NCBI RefSeq assembly: GCF_033807575.1
Contig: NC_084729.1
Location: 6,138,001 to 6,202,000, forward strand
DNA from: Cydia pomonella
Lineage: Eukaryota > Arthropoda > Insecta > Lepidoptera > Tortricidae
DNA: 64,000 nt
Reading direction: 5' to 3'
The notes under the pieces are model-generated. The model had not been told where the DNA came from. It did no database searches and was given only the letters and a program-made list of their open reading frames with translations. The position numbers and the translations under genes were made by a program. Shown here piece after piece: positions 11,712 to 25,300 of the stretch. Within the stretch, counting starts at the first letter, position 1. Each line of letters begins with the position of its first letter.

Positions 11712-13565
11712 CAAATTTCCCGACAAATATCCATTCGCCGAGTCAGCGGCCGAAAACTTCCTGACACAAATCACTACTTTGGACAAACTTCTAGACATTA
11801 AGACGCTTACAAACTTACACTAACGTAGGCCGCTATCATGGGCTTTCAGAAAAAGCTTTCAGAAACGACTTTCTTCGTTAACTATAGATATTGCAACTGA
11901 AAAATTGTTAGCGGCGGAACAATTCTGAAAATATTTTTTTAAACGTTGATATATTTCTAGGTTTATGGCAAGTAATAATTACATTAAAGGAAACCGTAAA
12001 TCGAGAGCTTTTGTCAAAGCTTTCGAAACCCAATCATATCACTTTTAAAATTTGTTTCCCGAAAAATATCCATTGGCCACGTCAGCGGGCGAAAGCTTCT
12101 TGACACAAATCACTACTTTTGACGAACTTGTAGACATTAAGACGCTTTCAAACTTACACAAACGTAGGCAGCTATCATAGGCTTTCAGAAAAAGCTTTCA
12201 AAACCGACTTTCCTCGCTAACTATAGATATTAAAACTGAAAAATAGTTAGCGGCGGATCAATTCTGATAATATTTTTTTAAATGTTGGTATATTTCTAGA
12301 TTTTGCAAAGTAATAATTACATTAATGAAAACCGTAAATCGAGAGCTTTTGTCAAAGCTTTCCAATCTTAATCATATCACTTTTACAATTTATTTCCCGA
12401 AAAATATCCATTGGCCACGTTAGCGGCCGAAAGTATCTTGACACAAATCACAACTTTTGACGAACTTGTAGACATTAAGACGCTTTCAAACTTACACCAA
12501 CGTAGGCAGCTATCATAGGCTTTCAGAAAAAGCTTGCAAAACCGACTTTCCTCGCTAACTATAGATATTACAACTGAAAAATAGTTAGCGGCGGAACAAT
12601 TCTGAAAATACTTTTTTAAATGTTGATATATTTCTAGATTTTGCAAAGTAATAATTACATTATTGAAAACCGTTAATCGAGAGCTTTTGTCAAAGCTTTC
12701 GAAACCCAATCATATCACTTTTAAAACAAATTTCCCGACAAATATCCATTGGCCGAGTCAGCGGCCGAAAACTTCGTGACACAAATCACTACTTTGGACA
12801 AACTTCTAGACATTAAGACGCTTACAAACTTACACTAACTTAGGCCGTTATCATGGGCTTTCAGAAAAAGCTTTCAGAAACGACTTTCTTCGTTAACTAT
12901 AGATATTGCAACTGAAAAATAGTTAGCGGCGGAACAATTCTGAAAATATTTTTTTAAACGTTGATATATTTCTAGGTTATGGAAAGTAATAATTACATTT
13001 ATGAAAACCGTAAATCGAGAGCTTTTGTCAAAGCTTTCAAAACCCAATTATATCACTTTTAAAATTTGCTTCCCGAAAATTATCGATTGGCCGAGTCAGC
13101 GGCCGAAAGCTTTTTGACACAAGTCACAATTTTAACGAACTTATAGACATTAAGACGCTTTCAAACTTACACCAACGTAGGCAGCTATCATAGGCTTTGA
13201 GAAAAAGCTTTCAAAACCGACTTTCCTCGCTGTCTATAGATATTGCAACTTAATAATAGTTAGCGGCGGAACGATTCTGAAAATATTTTATTAAATATTG
13301 ATACAATTCCAGATTATGGAGAGTAATTATTACATCAAAGAAAACCGTAAATCCAGAGCTTTTGTCAAAGCTTTCGAAACCCAATTATATCACTTTTAAA
13401 ACTTGTTTCGCAAAAAAATATCCATTGGCTTAGTCAGCGGCCGAAATCTTCTTGACACAAATCACTACTTTTGACGAACTTTTAGACATTAAGACGCTTA
13501 GAAACTTACACCAACGTAAGCCGCTATCATGGGCTTTCAGAAAAAGCTTTCAGAAACGACTTTCT
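11712..13565 (+). repeat. Satellite array, orientation 1, up to the polarity switch
   Basis: Monomers of the same families continue. The last ones carry variants such as TAATAATAGTTAGCGG and ATTGATACAATTCCAGATTATGG (about 13290-13320), which also occur in the inverted part. Orientation 1 ends in ACGACTTTCTTTTCTTC near 13565. Confidence 0.93.
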
Positions 13566-13762
13566 TTTCTTCTTTGACGTAATTATTACTTTGCATTATC
13601 TAGAAATATATCAACATTTAAAAAATATTTTAAGAATTTTTCCGCCGCTAACTATTTTTCAGTTGCAATATCTATAGTTAGCGAAGAAAGTCGTTTCTGA
13701 AAGCTTTTTCTGAAAGCCCATGATAACGGCCTAAATTAATGTAAGTTTGTAAGCGTCTTAAT
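13566..13762 (-). repeat. First inverted monomer after the polarity switch
   Basis: From about 13570 the monomer is read on the minus strand (GACGTAATTATTACTTTGCA, then CCGCCGCTAACTATTTTTCA). The last stretch of orientation 1 (about 13500-13560) and 13690-13760 form an inverted repeat of about 65 bp with a ~130-bp spacer. LINE 3 begins at the end of this fragment. Confidence 0.9.
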
Positions 13763-14783
13763 CAAATTAAATTCAATTAAATATCCGTTTATTTCAGGCC
13801 GGGGCCCAAAAATTATATTATTATTATACGGGGCCTATTAAAATTCTTAATAATTAAAATTTAGAATAGATAATACATAACAACAATAATAATTATAGTA
13901 TTCCACAATTATAAATTAAACAATCAAATAATTAAAATAATCAAAGTAATAATTCAAAATATAATACATAATTTTTACACAAGGCCGAGCATTATTTGCC
14001 TCCATTTGTCATAAATGGGGCAGTCAAACCTATAAGCAAACAGGCCCAGCATGCTGTTGCTGCTGCTTCGAACGGGACTGAGTAGGGAGGCCACTTTCTT
14101 GCGGATAATTGCGTGGAACCCATCTTTGTGCGCCTCCGCGAACATACTTGACGCGCTACAGAATCGGGGCAGCTGCATCAGCATCCTGAAAATGTTGTTA
14201 TATTGGACGCGCAGAACACTGGCAGCCTTACGAGTGTATGTCACCCACAGAGTGCTCGCGTAAAAAGATTGGCAATATGCCTTGAAAAGTGCCACTTTAA
14301 CCCGTTTAGAGCATCGAGCAAATCTGCGAGCAATCATGTTACCCCTGACTGCCAGCGTTCTACGCTCCCTTTCAAGATCACTGTCATCTTTCATGTCTTC
14401 GGTGACTACATGACCTAAATACTTAAATTGGGTCACCACCTGAAGTGCGCAGCCGTTCAGCTTAATGGGCGGAACATTCACTGGCTTCACTTTACCGCTC
14501 TTAAAAACAAGCAGTTCACTCTTGTCCGAGTTATATTTGAGCCCGTGTTCCGTCGCATAGGCTTCACAAATCGCGACGAGATCTCTGATTGACCTCACCG
14601 ACGGCCCCAGCAACACCATATCATCAGAATAGCTAATGTTCTTAACGCACGTATTGTCTATATGACAGCCTGTATGTGTGTTGCTGAGCTTGCCTATGAG
14701 GTCGTTGACATATAGGTTAAAAAGTAGAGGAGACGTCAGTCCCCCCTGCCTCACACCACATTCCATGCCATATGAGTCTGACA
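13763..14783 (-). mobile_element. LINE fragment 3 (RT C-terminal half and 3' end)
   Basis: About 1.0 kb inserted in the monomer motif CGTCTTAATGTCTAG, with AAT at both junctions. The 3' end on the element strand is at 13763, with an AATTTAATT-rich tail rather than plain poly-A. It is 5' truncated. It belongs to the same broad LINE group as fragment 4 but has a different tail. Clade not assigned. Confidence 0.88.
13975..14783 (-). pseudogene. Reverse transcriptase fragment with YSDD palm motif
   Basis: About 269 codons open to the truncation point. It contains GVRQGGLTSPLLFNLYVNDL, then the catalytic-site variant SYSDDMVLLGPS, QFKYLGHVVTEDMKDD, LERERR and LPRFCSASSMFAEA. The first half of the RT and the endonuclease are missing. 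The frame is uninterrupted, so the insertion is fairly young. Confidence 0.88.
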
Positions 14784-17700
14784 AATGTCTAGAAGTTCGT
14801 CAAAAGTACTGATTTGTGTTAGGAAGATTTCTGCCGCTGACTCGGCCAATAGATATTTTTTTGCGAAACAAGTTTTAAAAGTGATATAATTGGGTTTCGA
14901 AAGCTTTGACGAAAGTAATATGTAATAATTACTTTCCATAACTTTGATGTAATAATTACTTTCCATAATCTGGAATTGTATCAATATTTAATAAAATATT
15001 TTCAGAATCGTTCCGCCGCTAACTATTATTAAGTTGCAATATCTATAGACAGAGAGGAAAGTCGGTTTTGAAAGCTTTTTCTCAAAGCCTGTAATAGCTG
15101 CCTACGTTGGTGTAAGTTTGAAAGCGTCTTAATGTCTACAAGTTCGTCAAAAGTAGTGATTTGTGTCAAGAAGCTTTCGACCGCTAACGTGGCCAATGGA
15201 TATTTTTCGGGAAATAAATTGTAATAGTGATATGATTGGGTTTCGAAAGCTTTAACAAAAGCTCTTGATTTACGGTTTTCATTAATGTAATTATTACTTT
15301 GCAAAATCTAGAAATATATCAACATTTAAAAAAATATTTTCAGAATTGTTCCGCCGCTAACTATTTTTCATTTGTAATATCTATAGTTAGCGAAGAAAGT
15401 CGGTTTTGAAAGTTTTTTCTGAAAGCCTATGATAGCTGCCTACGTTGATGTAAGTTTGAAAGCGTCTTAATGTCTACAAGTTCGTCAAATGTAGTGATTG
15501 GTGTCAAGAAGCTTTCGGCCGCTGACGCGGCCAATCGATATTTTTCGGGAAACTAATTTGAAAAGCGATTTTTATGGTTTTCGAAAGTTTCGACAAAAGC
15601 TCTTGATAAACGGTTTTCATTGTTGTAAAAATTACTTTCCGTAATCTGGAATTGTATCAATATTTAATAAAATATTTTCAGAATCGTTCCGCCGCTAACT
15701 ATTATTGAGTTGCAATATCTATAGACAGCGAGGAAAGTCGATTTTTAGAGCTATTTCTGAAAGCCTATGATAGCTGCCTACGTTGGTGTAAGTTTGAAAG
15801 CGTCTTAATGTCTAGAAGTTCGTTAAAAGTAGTGATTTGTGTCAAAAAGCTTTCGGCCGCTGACGTGGCCAATCGATATTTTTCGGGAAGCAAATTTTAA
15901 AAGTGATATAATTGGGTTTCTAAAGCTTTGATAAAAGCTCTCGATTTACGATTTTCATTAATGTAATTATTACTTTGCAAAATCTAGAAATATATCAACA
16001 TTTTAAAAAAATATTTTCAGAATTGTCCCGCCGCTAACTACTTTTCAGTTGTAATATCTATAGTTAGCGAGGAAAGTTGGTTTTGAAAGCTTTTTCTGAA
16101 AGCCAATGATAGCTGCCTACATTGGTGTAAGTTTGAAAGCGTCTTAATGTCTAGAAGATCGTCAAAAGTAGTGATTTGTGTTAGGAAGATTTCTGCCGCT
16201 GACTCGGCCAATGGATATTTTTCGGGAAACGAATTTGCAAAGCGATTTTTATGGTTTTCAAAAGTTTCGACATAAGCTCTTGATTAACGGTTTTCATTGT
16301 TGTAGTAATTACTTTCCATAATCTAGTATTGTATCAACATTAAAAATATATTTTTAGTATCGTTCCGCCGCTAACTATTGCTCAATTGCAATATCTATAG
16401 ACAGCGAGGAAAGTCGGTTTTGAAAGATTTTTCAGAAAGCTCATGATAGCTGCCTAAGTTGGAGTAAGTTTGAATGCGTCTTAATGTCTAGAAGTTTGTC
16501 CAAAGTAGTGATTTGTGTCAGGAAGTTTTCGGCCGCTGACTCGGCCAATGGATATTTTTGGGGTTTTTTTTTTAAAGTGATATGATTGGGTTTCGAAAGC
16601 TTTGACAAAAGCTCTGGATTTACGGTTTTCATTGACGTAAATATTACTTTCCATAATCTAGAAATATATCAACATTTAAAAAAATATATTCATAATTGTT
16701 CCGCCGCTAACTATTTTTCAGTTGCATAATCTATAGTTAGCGAAGAAAGTAGTTTCTGAAAGCTTCTTCTGAAAGCCCATGATAACGGCTTACGTTGGTG
16801 TAAGTTTCTAAGCGTCTTAATGTCTGGAAGATTATCAAAATCACTGATTTATGTCAAGAAACTTTCAGCCGCTGACTCGGCCAATGGATATTTTTCGGAA
16901 AACAACTTTGAAAAGTGATACGATTGGTTTTCGAAAGCTTTGACGAAAGCTCTGGATTTACGGTTTCCTTTGATGTAATAATTACTTTCCATAATCTGGA
17001 ATTGTATCAATATTTAGTAAAATATTTTCAGAATCGTTCCGCCGCTAACTATTTTTCAGTTGCAATATCTATAGTTAACGAAGAAAGTCGTTTCTGAAAG
17101 CCCATGAAAGCGGCCTACGTTAGTGTAAGTTTGTAAGCGTCTTAATGTCTAGAAGTTTGTCCAAAGTAGTGATTTGTGTCAAGAAGCTTTCGGCCGCTAA
17201 CGTGGCCAATGGATATTTTTCGGGAAATAAATTGTAAAAGTGATATGATTGGGTTTCGAAAGCTTTAACAAAAGCTCTTGATTTACGGTTTTCATTAATG
17301 TAATGATTACTTTGCAAAATCTAGAAATATATCAACATTTAAAAAAATATTTTCAGAATTGTTCCGCCGCTAACTATTTTTCAGTTGCAATATCTATAGT
17401 TAACGAAGAAAGTCGTTTCTGAAAGCTTTTTCTGAAAGCCCATGAAAGCGGCCTACGTTAGTGTAAGTTTGTAAGCGTCTTAATGTCTAGAAGTTTGTCC
17501 AAAGTAGTGATTTGTGTCAGGAAGTTTTCGGCCGCTGACTCGGCCAATGGATATTTGTCGGGAAATTTGTTTTAAAAGTGATATGATTGGGTTTCGAAAG
17601 CTTTGACAAAAGCTCTGGATTTACGGTTTTCATTGACGTAATTATTACTTTCCATAATCTAGAAATATATCAACATTTAAAAAAGTATTTTCAGAATTAT

Positions 17701-20700
17701 TCCGCCGCTAACAATTTTTCAGTTGTAATATCTATAGTTAGCGAGGAAAGTCGGTTTTGAAAGCTTTTTCTGAAAGCCTATGATAGCTGCATACGTTGGT
17801 GTAAGTTTGAAAGCGTCTTAATGTCTAGAAGTTTGTCAAAAGTAGTGATTTGTGTCAAGAAGCTTTCGGCCGCTGACGCGGCCAATGGATATTTTTCGGG
17901 AAACTAATTTGAAAAGCGATTTTTATGGTTTTCGAAAGTTTCGACAAAAGCTCTTGATTAACGGTTTTCATTGTTGTAATAATTACTTTCCGTAATCTGG
18001 AATTGTATCAATATTTAATAAAATATTTTCAGAATCGTTCCGCCGCTAACTATTATTGAGTTGCAATATCTATAGACAGCGAGGAAAGTCGATTTGTAAA
18101 GCTATTTCTGAAAGCCTATGATAGCTGCCTACGTTGGTGTAAGTTTGAAAGCGTCTTAATGTCTAGAAGTTCGTTAAAAGTAGTGATTTGTGTCAAAAAG
18201 CTTTCGGCCGCTGACGTGGCCAATCGATATTTTTCGGGAAGCAAATTTTAAAAGTGATATAATTGGGTTTCTAAAGCTTTGATAAAAGCTCTCGATTTAC
18301 GATTTTCATTAATGTAATTATTACTTTGCAAAATCTAGATATATATCAACATTTTAAAAAAAAATTTTCAGAATTGTTCCGCCGCTAACTACTTTTCAGT
18401 TGTAATATCTATAGTTAGCGAGGAAAGTTGGTTTTGAAAGCTTTTTCTGAAAGCCAATGATAGCTGCCTACATTGGTGTAAGTTTGAAAGCGTCTTAATG
18501 TCTAGAAGATCGTCAAAGATAGTGATTTGTGTCAAGAAGCTTTCGGCCGCTGACTTGGCCAATGGATATTTTTCGGGACACAAATTTTAAAAGTTATATG
18601 ATTGGGTTTCGAAAGCTTTGACAAAAGCTCTCGATTTACGGTATTCATTAATGTTATTATTACTTTGCAAAATCTAGAAATATATCAACATTTAAAAAAG
18701 TATTTTCAGAATTGTTCCGCCGCTAACTATTTTTCAGTTGTAATATCTATAGTTAGCGAGGAAAGTTGGTTTTGAAAGCTTCTTCGGAAAGCCTATGATA
18801 GCTGCCTATATTGGTGTAAGTTTGAAAGCGTCTTAATGTCTAGAAGATCGTCAAAGATAGTGATTTGTGTCAAGAAGCTTTTGGCCGCTGACGTGGCCAA
18901 TGGATATTTTTTGGAAAACAAATTGTAAAAGTGATATGATTGGGTTTCGAAAGCTTTGACAAAAGCTCTCGATTTACGGTTTTCATTAATGTAATTATTA
19001 CTTTCCATAACCTAGAAATATTTCAACGTTTAAAAAAAAAATCTGAATTGTTCCGCCGCTAACTATTTTTCAGTTGCAATATCTATAGTTTACGAAGAAA
19101 GTCGTTTCTGAAAGCTTTTTCTGAAAGCCCATGATAGCGGCCTACGTTAGTGTAAGTTTGTAAGCGTCTTAATGTCTAGAAGTTTGTCCAAAATAGTGAT
19201 TTGTGTCAGGAAGTTTTCGGCCGCTGACTCGGCCAATGGATATTTGTCGGGAAATTTGTTTTAAAAGTGATATGATTGGGTTTCGAAAGCTTTGACAAAA
19301 GCTCTGGATTTACGGTTTTCATTGACGTAATTATTACTTTCCATAATCGAGAAATATATCAACATTAAAAAAATAATTTCAGAATTGTTCCGCCGCTAAC
19401 TATTTTTCAGTTGCATAATCTATAGTTAGCGAAGAAAGTCATTTCTGAAAGCTTTTTAAAAAAGCCCATGATAGCGGCTTATGTTGGTGTAAGTTTCTAA
19501 GCGTCTTAATGTCTGGAAGCTTAACAAAATCACTGATTTCTCTGAAGAAACTTTCTGCCGCTGACTCGGCCAATAGATATTTTTCGGGACACAAATTTTA
19601 AAAGTGATATTATTAAGTTTCGAAAGCTTTGACAAAAGCTCTCGATTTACGGTTTTCATTAATGTAATTATTACTTTGCAAAATCTAGAAATATATCAAC
19701 ATTTAAAAAAGTATTTTCAGAATTGTTCCGCCGCTAACTATTTTTCAGTTGTAATATCTATAGTTAGCGAGGAAAGTTGGTTTTGAAAGCTTTTTCTGAA
19801 AGCCTATGATAGCTGCCTACGTTGGTGTAAGTTTGAAAGCGTCTTAATGTCTGGAAGATTATCCAAATCACTGATTTATGTCAAGAAACTTTCAGCCGCT
19901 GACTCGGCCAATGGATATTTTTCGGAAAACAACTTTGAAAAGTGATACGATTGGTTTTCGAAAGCTTTGACGAAAGCTCTGGATTTACGGTTTCCTTTCA
20001 TGTAATAATTACTTTCCATAATCTGGAATTGTATCAATATTTAGTAAAATATTTTCAGAATCGTTCCGCCGCTAACTATTTTTCAGTTGCAATATCTATA
20101 GTTAACGAAGAAAGTCGTTTCTGAAAGCCCATGAAAGCGGCCTACGTTAGTGTAAGTTTGTAAGCGTCTTAATGTCTAGAAGTTTGTCCAAAGTAGTGAT
20201 TTGTGTCAAGAAGTTTTCGGCCGCTGACTCGGCCAATGGATATTTGTCGGGAAATTTGTTTTAAAAGTTATATGATTGGGTTTCGAAAGCTTTGACAATT
20301 GCTCTGGATTTACGGTTTTCAATGACGTAATTATTACTTTCCATAATCGAGAAATATATCAACATTTAAAAAAATAATTTCAGAATTGTTCCGCCGCTAA
20401 CTATTTTTCAGTTGCATAATCTATAGTTAGCGAAGAAAGTCGTTTCTGAAAGCTTTTCAAGAAAGCCCATGATAGCGGCTTATGTTGGTGTAAGTTTCTA
20501 AGCGTCTTAAAGTCTGGAAGCTTATCAAAATCACTGATTTCTGTCAAGAAACTTTCTGCCGCTGACTCGGCCAATGGATATTTTTCGGAAAACAATTTTG
20601 AAAAGTGATACGATTGGGTTTCGAAAGCTTTGACGAAAGCTCTCGATTTACGGTTTTCATTAATGTAATTATTACTTTGCAAAATCTAGAAATATATCAA

Positions 20701-21644
20701 CATTTTAAAAAAATATTTTCAGAATTGTCCCGCCGCTAACTACTTTTCAGTTGTAATATCTATAGTTAGCGAGGAAAGTTGGTTTTGAAAGCTTTTTCTG
20801 AAAGCCAATGATAGCTGCCTACATTGGTGTAAGTTTGAAAGCGTCTTAATGTCTAGAAGATCGTCAAAAGTAGTGATTTGTGTTAGGAAGATTTCTGCCG
20901 CTGACTCGGCCAATGGATATTTTTCGGGAAACGAATTTGCAAAGCGATTTTTATGGTTTTCAAAAGTTTCGACATAAGCTCTTGATTAACGGTTTTCATT
21001 GTTGTAGTAATTACTTTCCATAATCTAGTATTGTATCAACATTAAAAATATATTTTTAGAATCGTTCCGCCGCTAACTATTTCACAATTGCAATATCTAT
21101 AGACAGCGAGGAAAGTCGGTTTTGAAAGATTTATCAGAAAGCTCATGATAGCTGCCTAAGTTGGAGTAAGTTTGAATGCGTCTTAATGTCTAGAAGTTTG
21201 TCCAAAGTAGTGATTTGTGTCAGGAAGTTTTCGGCCGATGACTCGGCCAATGGATATTTTTCGGGATTTTTTTTTAAAAGTGATATGATTGGGTTTCGAA
21301 AGCTTTGACAAAAGCTCTGGATTTACGGTTTTCATTGACGTAAATATTACTTTCCATAATCTAGAAATATATCAACATTTAAAAATATATATTCATAATT
21401 GTTCCGCCGCTAACTATTTTTCAGTTGCATAATCTATAGTTAGCGAAGAAAGTAGTTTCTGAAAGCTTCTTCTGAAAGCCCATGATAGCGGCTTACGTTG
21501 GTGTAAGTTTCTAAGCGTCTTAATGTCTGGAAGATTATCAAAATCACTGATTTATGTCAAGAAACTTTCAGCCGCTGACTCGGCCAATGGATATTTTTCG
21601 GAAAACAACTTTGAAAAGTGATACGATTGGTTTTCGAAAGCTTT
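14784..21644 (-). repeat. Satellite array, orientation 2 (between LINE 3 and LINE 4)
   Basis: Monomers read on the minus strand. A further subfamily is common here, with GGAATTGTATCAATATTTAG and TATAGACAGCGAGG in place of the CGCTAACTAT dyad half (for example about 16990-17030 and 18000-18085). The start of the array after LINE 3 is a truncated monomer with CCGCTGACTCGGCCAATAG. Confidence 0.94.
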
Positions 21645-22388
21645 AATAATAATAATAATAATAAATTCATTTATTTCGACCAACTTAGGATCATATTACA
21701 TTTAACTTATTATATTACATTTAACTTATCATATTTTAACCTATTCTGGAGAGGCTTGGACACCAGTACGTGAATCATATGACAGTGATTCAGGCACTGG
21801 CAGTCAAATCTCTCCGCAAACGCTCTCAAGATGCCGTTGGAACTAGCCCGCACCCTGCGCACCAGGGATGTGCAGCGTTTCCTCATTGTAGTGTAGAAAC
21901 AGTCTACTCTGGCCTCCGCGAACATCCCCGACGCACTACAAAACCGAGGTAGTCCCATCAGCACCCTGAAAGCGTTGTTATACTGTATACGAAGAGCGTT
22001 GTACTGTTTTTGCGTATAGCACGCCCACAGACTAGAAGTGTAAAAGGTTGTACAGAATGCTCTAAAAAGAGTCTTTTTCACCTCAATTGAGCAACTAACA
22101 AATCTGCGGGCCACCATATTCGCTCTAACACACAACGCTCTCCGTTCCCTTTCAATGTCAGCATCGTCTTTCAAGTCAGAGGTTACTACATGCCCAAGGT
22201 ATTTGAATTGGTTCACCCTATTCAGTGGAGTTCCGTTTAGCTTAATAGGTGGTACTGGTGGTAGTTCTTTACCTCTAACTTGAAAGACCATGCATTCACT
22301 CTTCTTGACATTATACGTCAAACCATGACTGAGTGCATATTTCTCACATGTATTTATTAGCTTCGCCAGACCACAAGGAGAGGCACTC
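21645..22388 (-). mobile_element. LINE fragment 4 with (AAT)n-type tail and 6-bp target duplication
   Basis: 744 bp between AGCTTT at 21639-21644 and AGCTTT at 22389-22394, the target duplication. The 3' end on the element strand is a TTA/ATT microsatellite (plus strand AATAATAAT at 21645-21662). It is 5' truncated just after the palm motif. The equivalent site in the other copy of the duplication (about 16,934) is empty. Confidence 0.9.
21710..22388 (-). pseudogene. RT C-terminal fragment (thumb region) of LINE 4
   Basis: Open frame from the truncation point: CEKYALSHGLTYNVKKSE, PPIKLNGTPLNRV, QFKYLGHVVTSDLKDDADIE, LPRFCSASGMFAEARVDCF. It is similar throughout to the fragment at 13975-14783 but a different copy or family. 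The catalytic aspartates are not included. The last codons before the stop at 21710 are probably 3' untranslated sequence. Confidence 0.85.
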
Positions 22389-25300
22389 AGCTTTGACGAA
22401 AGCTCTGGATTTACGGTTTCCTTTGATGTAATAATTACTTTCCATAATCTGGAATTGTATCAATATTTAGTAAAATATTTTCAGAATCGTTCCGCCGCTA
22501 ACTATTATTGTGTTGCAATATCTATAGACAGCGAGGAAAGTCGGTTTTGTAAGCTTTTTATGAAAGCCCATGAAAGCAGCCTACGTTGGTGTAAGTTTGA
22601 AAGCGTCTTAATGTCTACAAGTTCGTCAAAAGTAGTGATTTGTGTCAAGAAGCTTTCGGCCGCTAATGTGGCCAATGGATATTTTTCGGGAAATAAATTG
22701 TAAAAGTGATATGATTGGGTTTCGAAAGCTTTAACAAAAGCTCTTGATTTACGGTTTTCATTAATGTAATTATTACTTTGCAAAATCTAGAAATATATCA
22801 ACATTTAAAAAAATATTTTCAGAATTGTTCCGCCGCTATTTTTCAGTTGCAATATCTATAGTTAACGAAGAAAGTCGTTTCTGAAAGCTTTTTCTGAAAG
22901 CCCATGAAAGCGGCCTACGTTAGTGTAAGTTTGTAAGCGTCTTAATGTCTAGAAGTTTGTCCAAAGTAGTGATTTGTGTCAGGAAGTTTTCGGCCGCTGA
23001 CTCGGCCAATGGATATTTGTCGGGAAATTTGTTTTAAAAGTGATATGATTGGGTTTCGAAAGCTTTGACAAAAGCTCTGGATTTACGGTTTTCATTGACG
23101 TAATTATTACTTTCCATAATCTAGAAATATATCAACATTTAAAAAAGTATTTTCAGAATTATTCCGCCGCTAACTATTTTTCAGTTGTAATATCTATAGT
23201 TAGCGAGGAAAGTCGGTTTTGAAAGCTTTTTCTGAAAGCCTGTGATAGCTGCATACGTTGGTGTAAGTTTGAAAGCGTCTTAATGTCTAGAAGTTTGTCA
23301 AAAGTAGTGATTTGTGTCAAGAAGCTTTCGGCCGCTGACGCGGCCAATGGATATTTTTCGGGAAACTAATTTGAAAAGCGATTTTTATGGTTTTCGAAAG
23401 TTTCGACAAAAGCTCTTCATTAACGGTTTTCATTGTTGTAATAATTACTTTCCGTAATCTGGAATTGTATCAATATTTAATAAAATATTTTCAGAATCGT
23501 TCCGCCGCTAACTATTATTGAGTTGCAATATCTATAGACAGCAAGGAAAGTCGATTTTTAAAGCTATTTCTGAAAGCCTATGATAGCTGCCTACGTTGGT
23601 GTAAGTTTGAAAGCGTCTTAATGTCTAGAAGTTCGTTAAAAGTAGTGATTTGTGTCAAAAAGCTTTCGGCCGCTGACGTGGCCAATCGATATTTTTCGGG
23701 AAGCAAATTTTAAAAGTGATATAATTGGGTTTCTAAAGCTTTGATAAAAGCTCTCGATTTACGATTTTCATTAATGTAATTATTACTTTGCAAAATCTAG
23801 AAATATATCAACATTTAAAAAAATATTTTCAGAATTGTTCCGCCGCTAACTACTTTTCAGTTGTAATATCTATAGTTAGCGAGGAAAGTTGGTTTTGAAA
23901 GCTTTTTCTGAAAGCCAATGATAGCTGCCTACATTAGTGTAAGTTTGAAAGCGTCTTAATATCTAGAAGATCGTCAAAGATAGTGATTTGTGTCAAGAAG
24001 CTTTCGGCCGCTGACTTGGCCAATGGATATTTTTCGGGATACAAATTTTAAAAGTTATATGATTGGGTTTCGAAAGCTTTGACAAAAGCTCTCGATTTAC
24101 GGTATTCATTAATGTTATTATTACTTTGCAAAATCTAGAAATATATCAACATTTAAAAACGTATTTTCAGAATTGTTCCGCCGCTAACTATTTTTCAGTT
24201 GTAATATCTATAGTTAGCGAGTAAAGATGGTTTTGAAAGCTTCTTCGGAAAGCCTATGATAGCTGCCTATATTGGTGTAAGTTTGAAAGCGTCTTAATGT
24301 CTAGAAGATCGTCAAAGATAGTGATTTGTGTCAAGAAGCTTTTGGCCGCTGACGTGGCCAATGGATATTTTTTGGGAAACAAATTGTAAAAGTGATATGA
24401 TTGGGTTTCGAAAGCTTTGACAAAAGCTCTCGATTTACGGTTTTCATTAATGTAATTATTACTTTCCATAACCTAGAAATATTTCAACGTTTAAAAAAAA
24501 TTTCAGAATTGTTCCGCCGCTAACTATTTTTCAGTTGCAATATCTATAGTTAACGAAGAAAGTCGTTTCTGAAAGCTTTTTCTGAAAGCCCATGATAGCG
24601 GCCTACGTTAGTGTAAGTTTGTAAGCGTCTTAATGTCTAGAAGTTTGTCCAAAATAGTGATTTGTGTCAGGAAGTTTTCGGCCGCTGACTCGGCCAATGG
24701 ATATTTGTCGGGAAATTTGTTTTAAAAGTGATATGATTGGGTTTCGAAAGCTTTGACAAAAGCTCTGGATTTACGGTTTTCATTGTTGCAGTAATTAATT
24801 TCCGTAATTACTAGATAGTATTGTATCGACATTAAAAATATATTTTTAGAATCGTTCCGCCGCTAACTATTTCTCAATTGCAATATCTATAGACAGCGAG
24901 GAAAGTCGGTTTTGAAAGATTTTTCAGAAAGCTCATGATAGCTGCCTACGTTGGAGTAAGTTTGTAAGCGTCTTAATGTCTAGAAGTTTGTCCAAAGTAG
25001 TGATTTGTGTCAGGAAGATTTCGGCCGCTGACTCGGCCAATGGATATTTGTCGGGAAATTTGTTTTAAAAGTTATATGATTGGGTTTCGAAAGCTTTGAC
25101 AAAAGCTCTGGATTTACGGTTTTCATTGACGTAAATATTACTTTCCATAATCTAGAAATATATCAACATTTAAAAAAAAATATTCGTAATTGTTCCGGCG
25201 CTAACTATTTTTCAGTTGCATAATCTATAGTTAGCGAAGAAAGTAGTTTCTGAAAGCTTCTTCTGAAAGCCCATGATAGCGGCTTACGTTAGTGTAAGTT

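Larger units (their letters stand above)
15955..24780 (-). repeat. Higher-order duplication with 4,711-bp spacing
   Basis: The segment about 15,955-19,320 recurs at about 20,665-24,780. Shared private variants include CAGAATTGTCCCGCCG (about 16018 and 20729) and the series around 18793 and 24254. The spacing is 4,711 bp left of LINE 4 and about 5,461 bp across it. The difference equals LINE 4 plus its target duplication. The unit is about 14 monomers long. Confidence 0.8.

Noticed and set aside
13975..14783. Host gene for a reverse transcriptase.
   Set aside because: Truncated exactly at the array junction, with a 3' tail; a LINE remnant.
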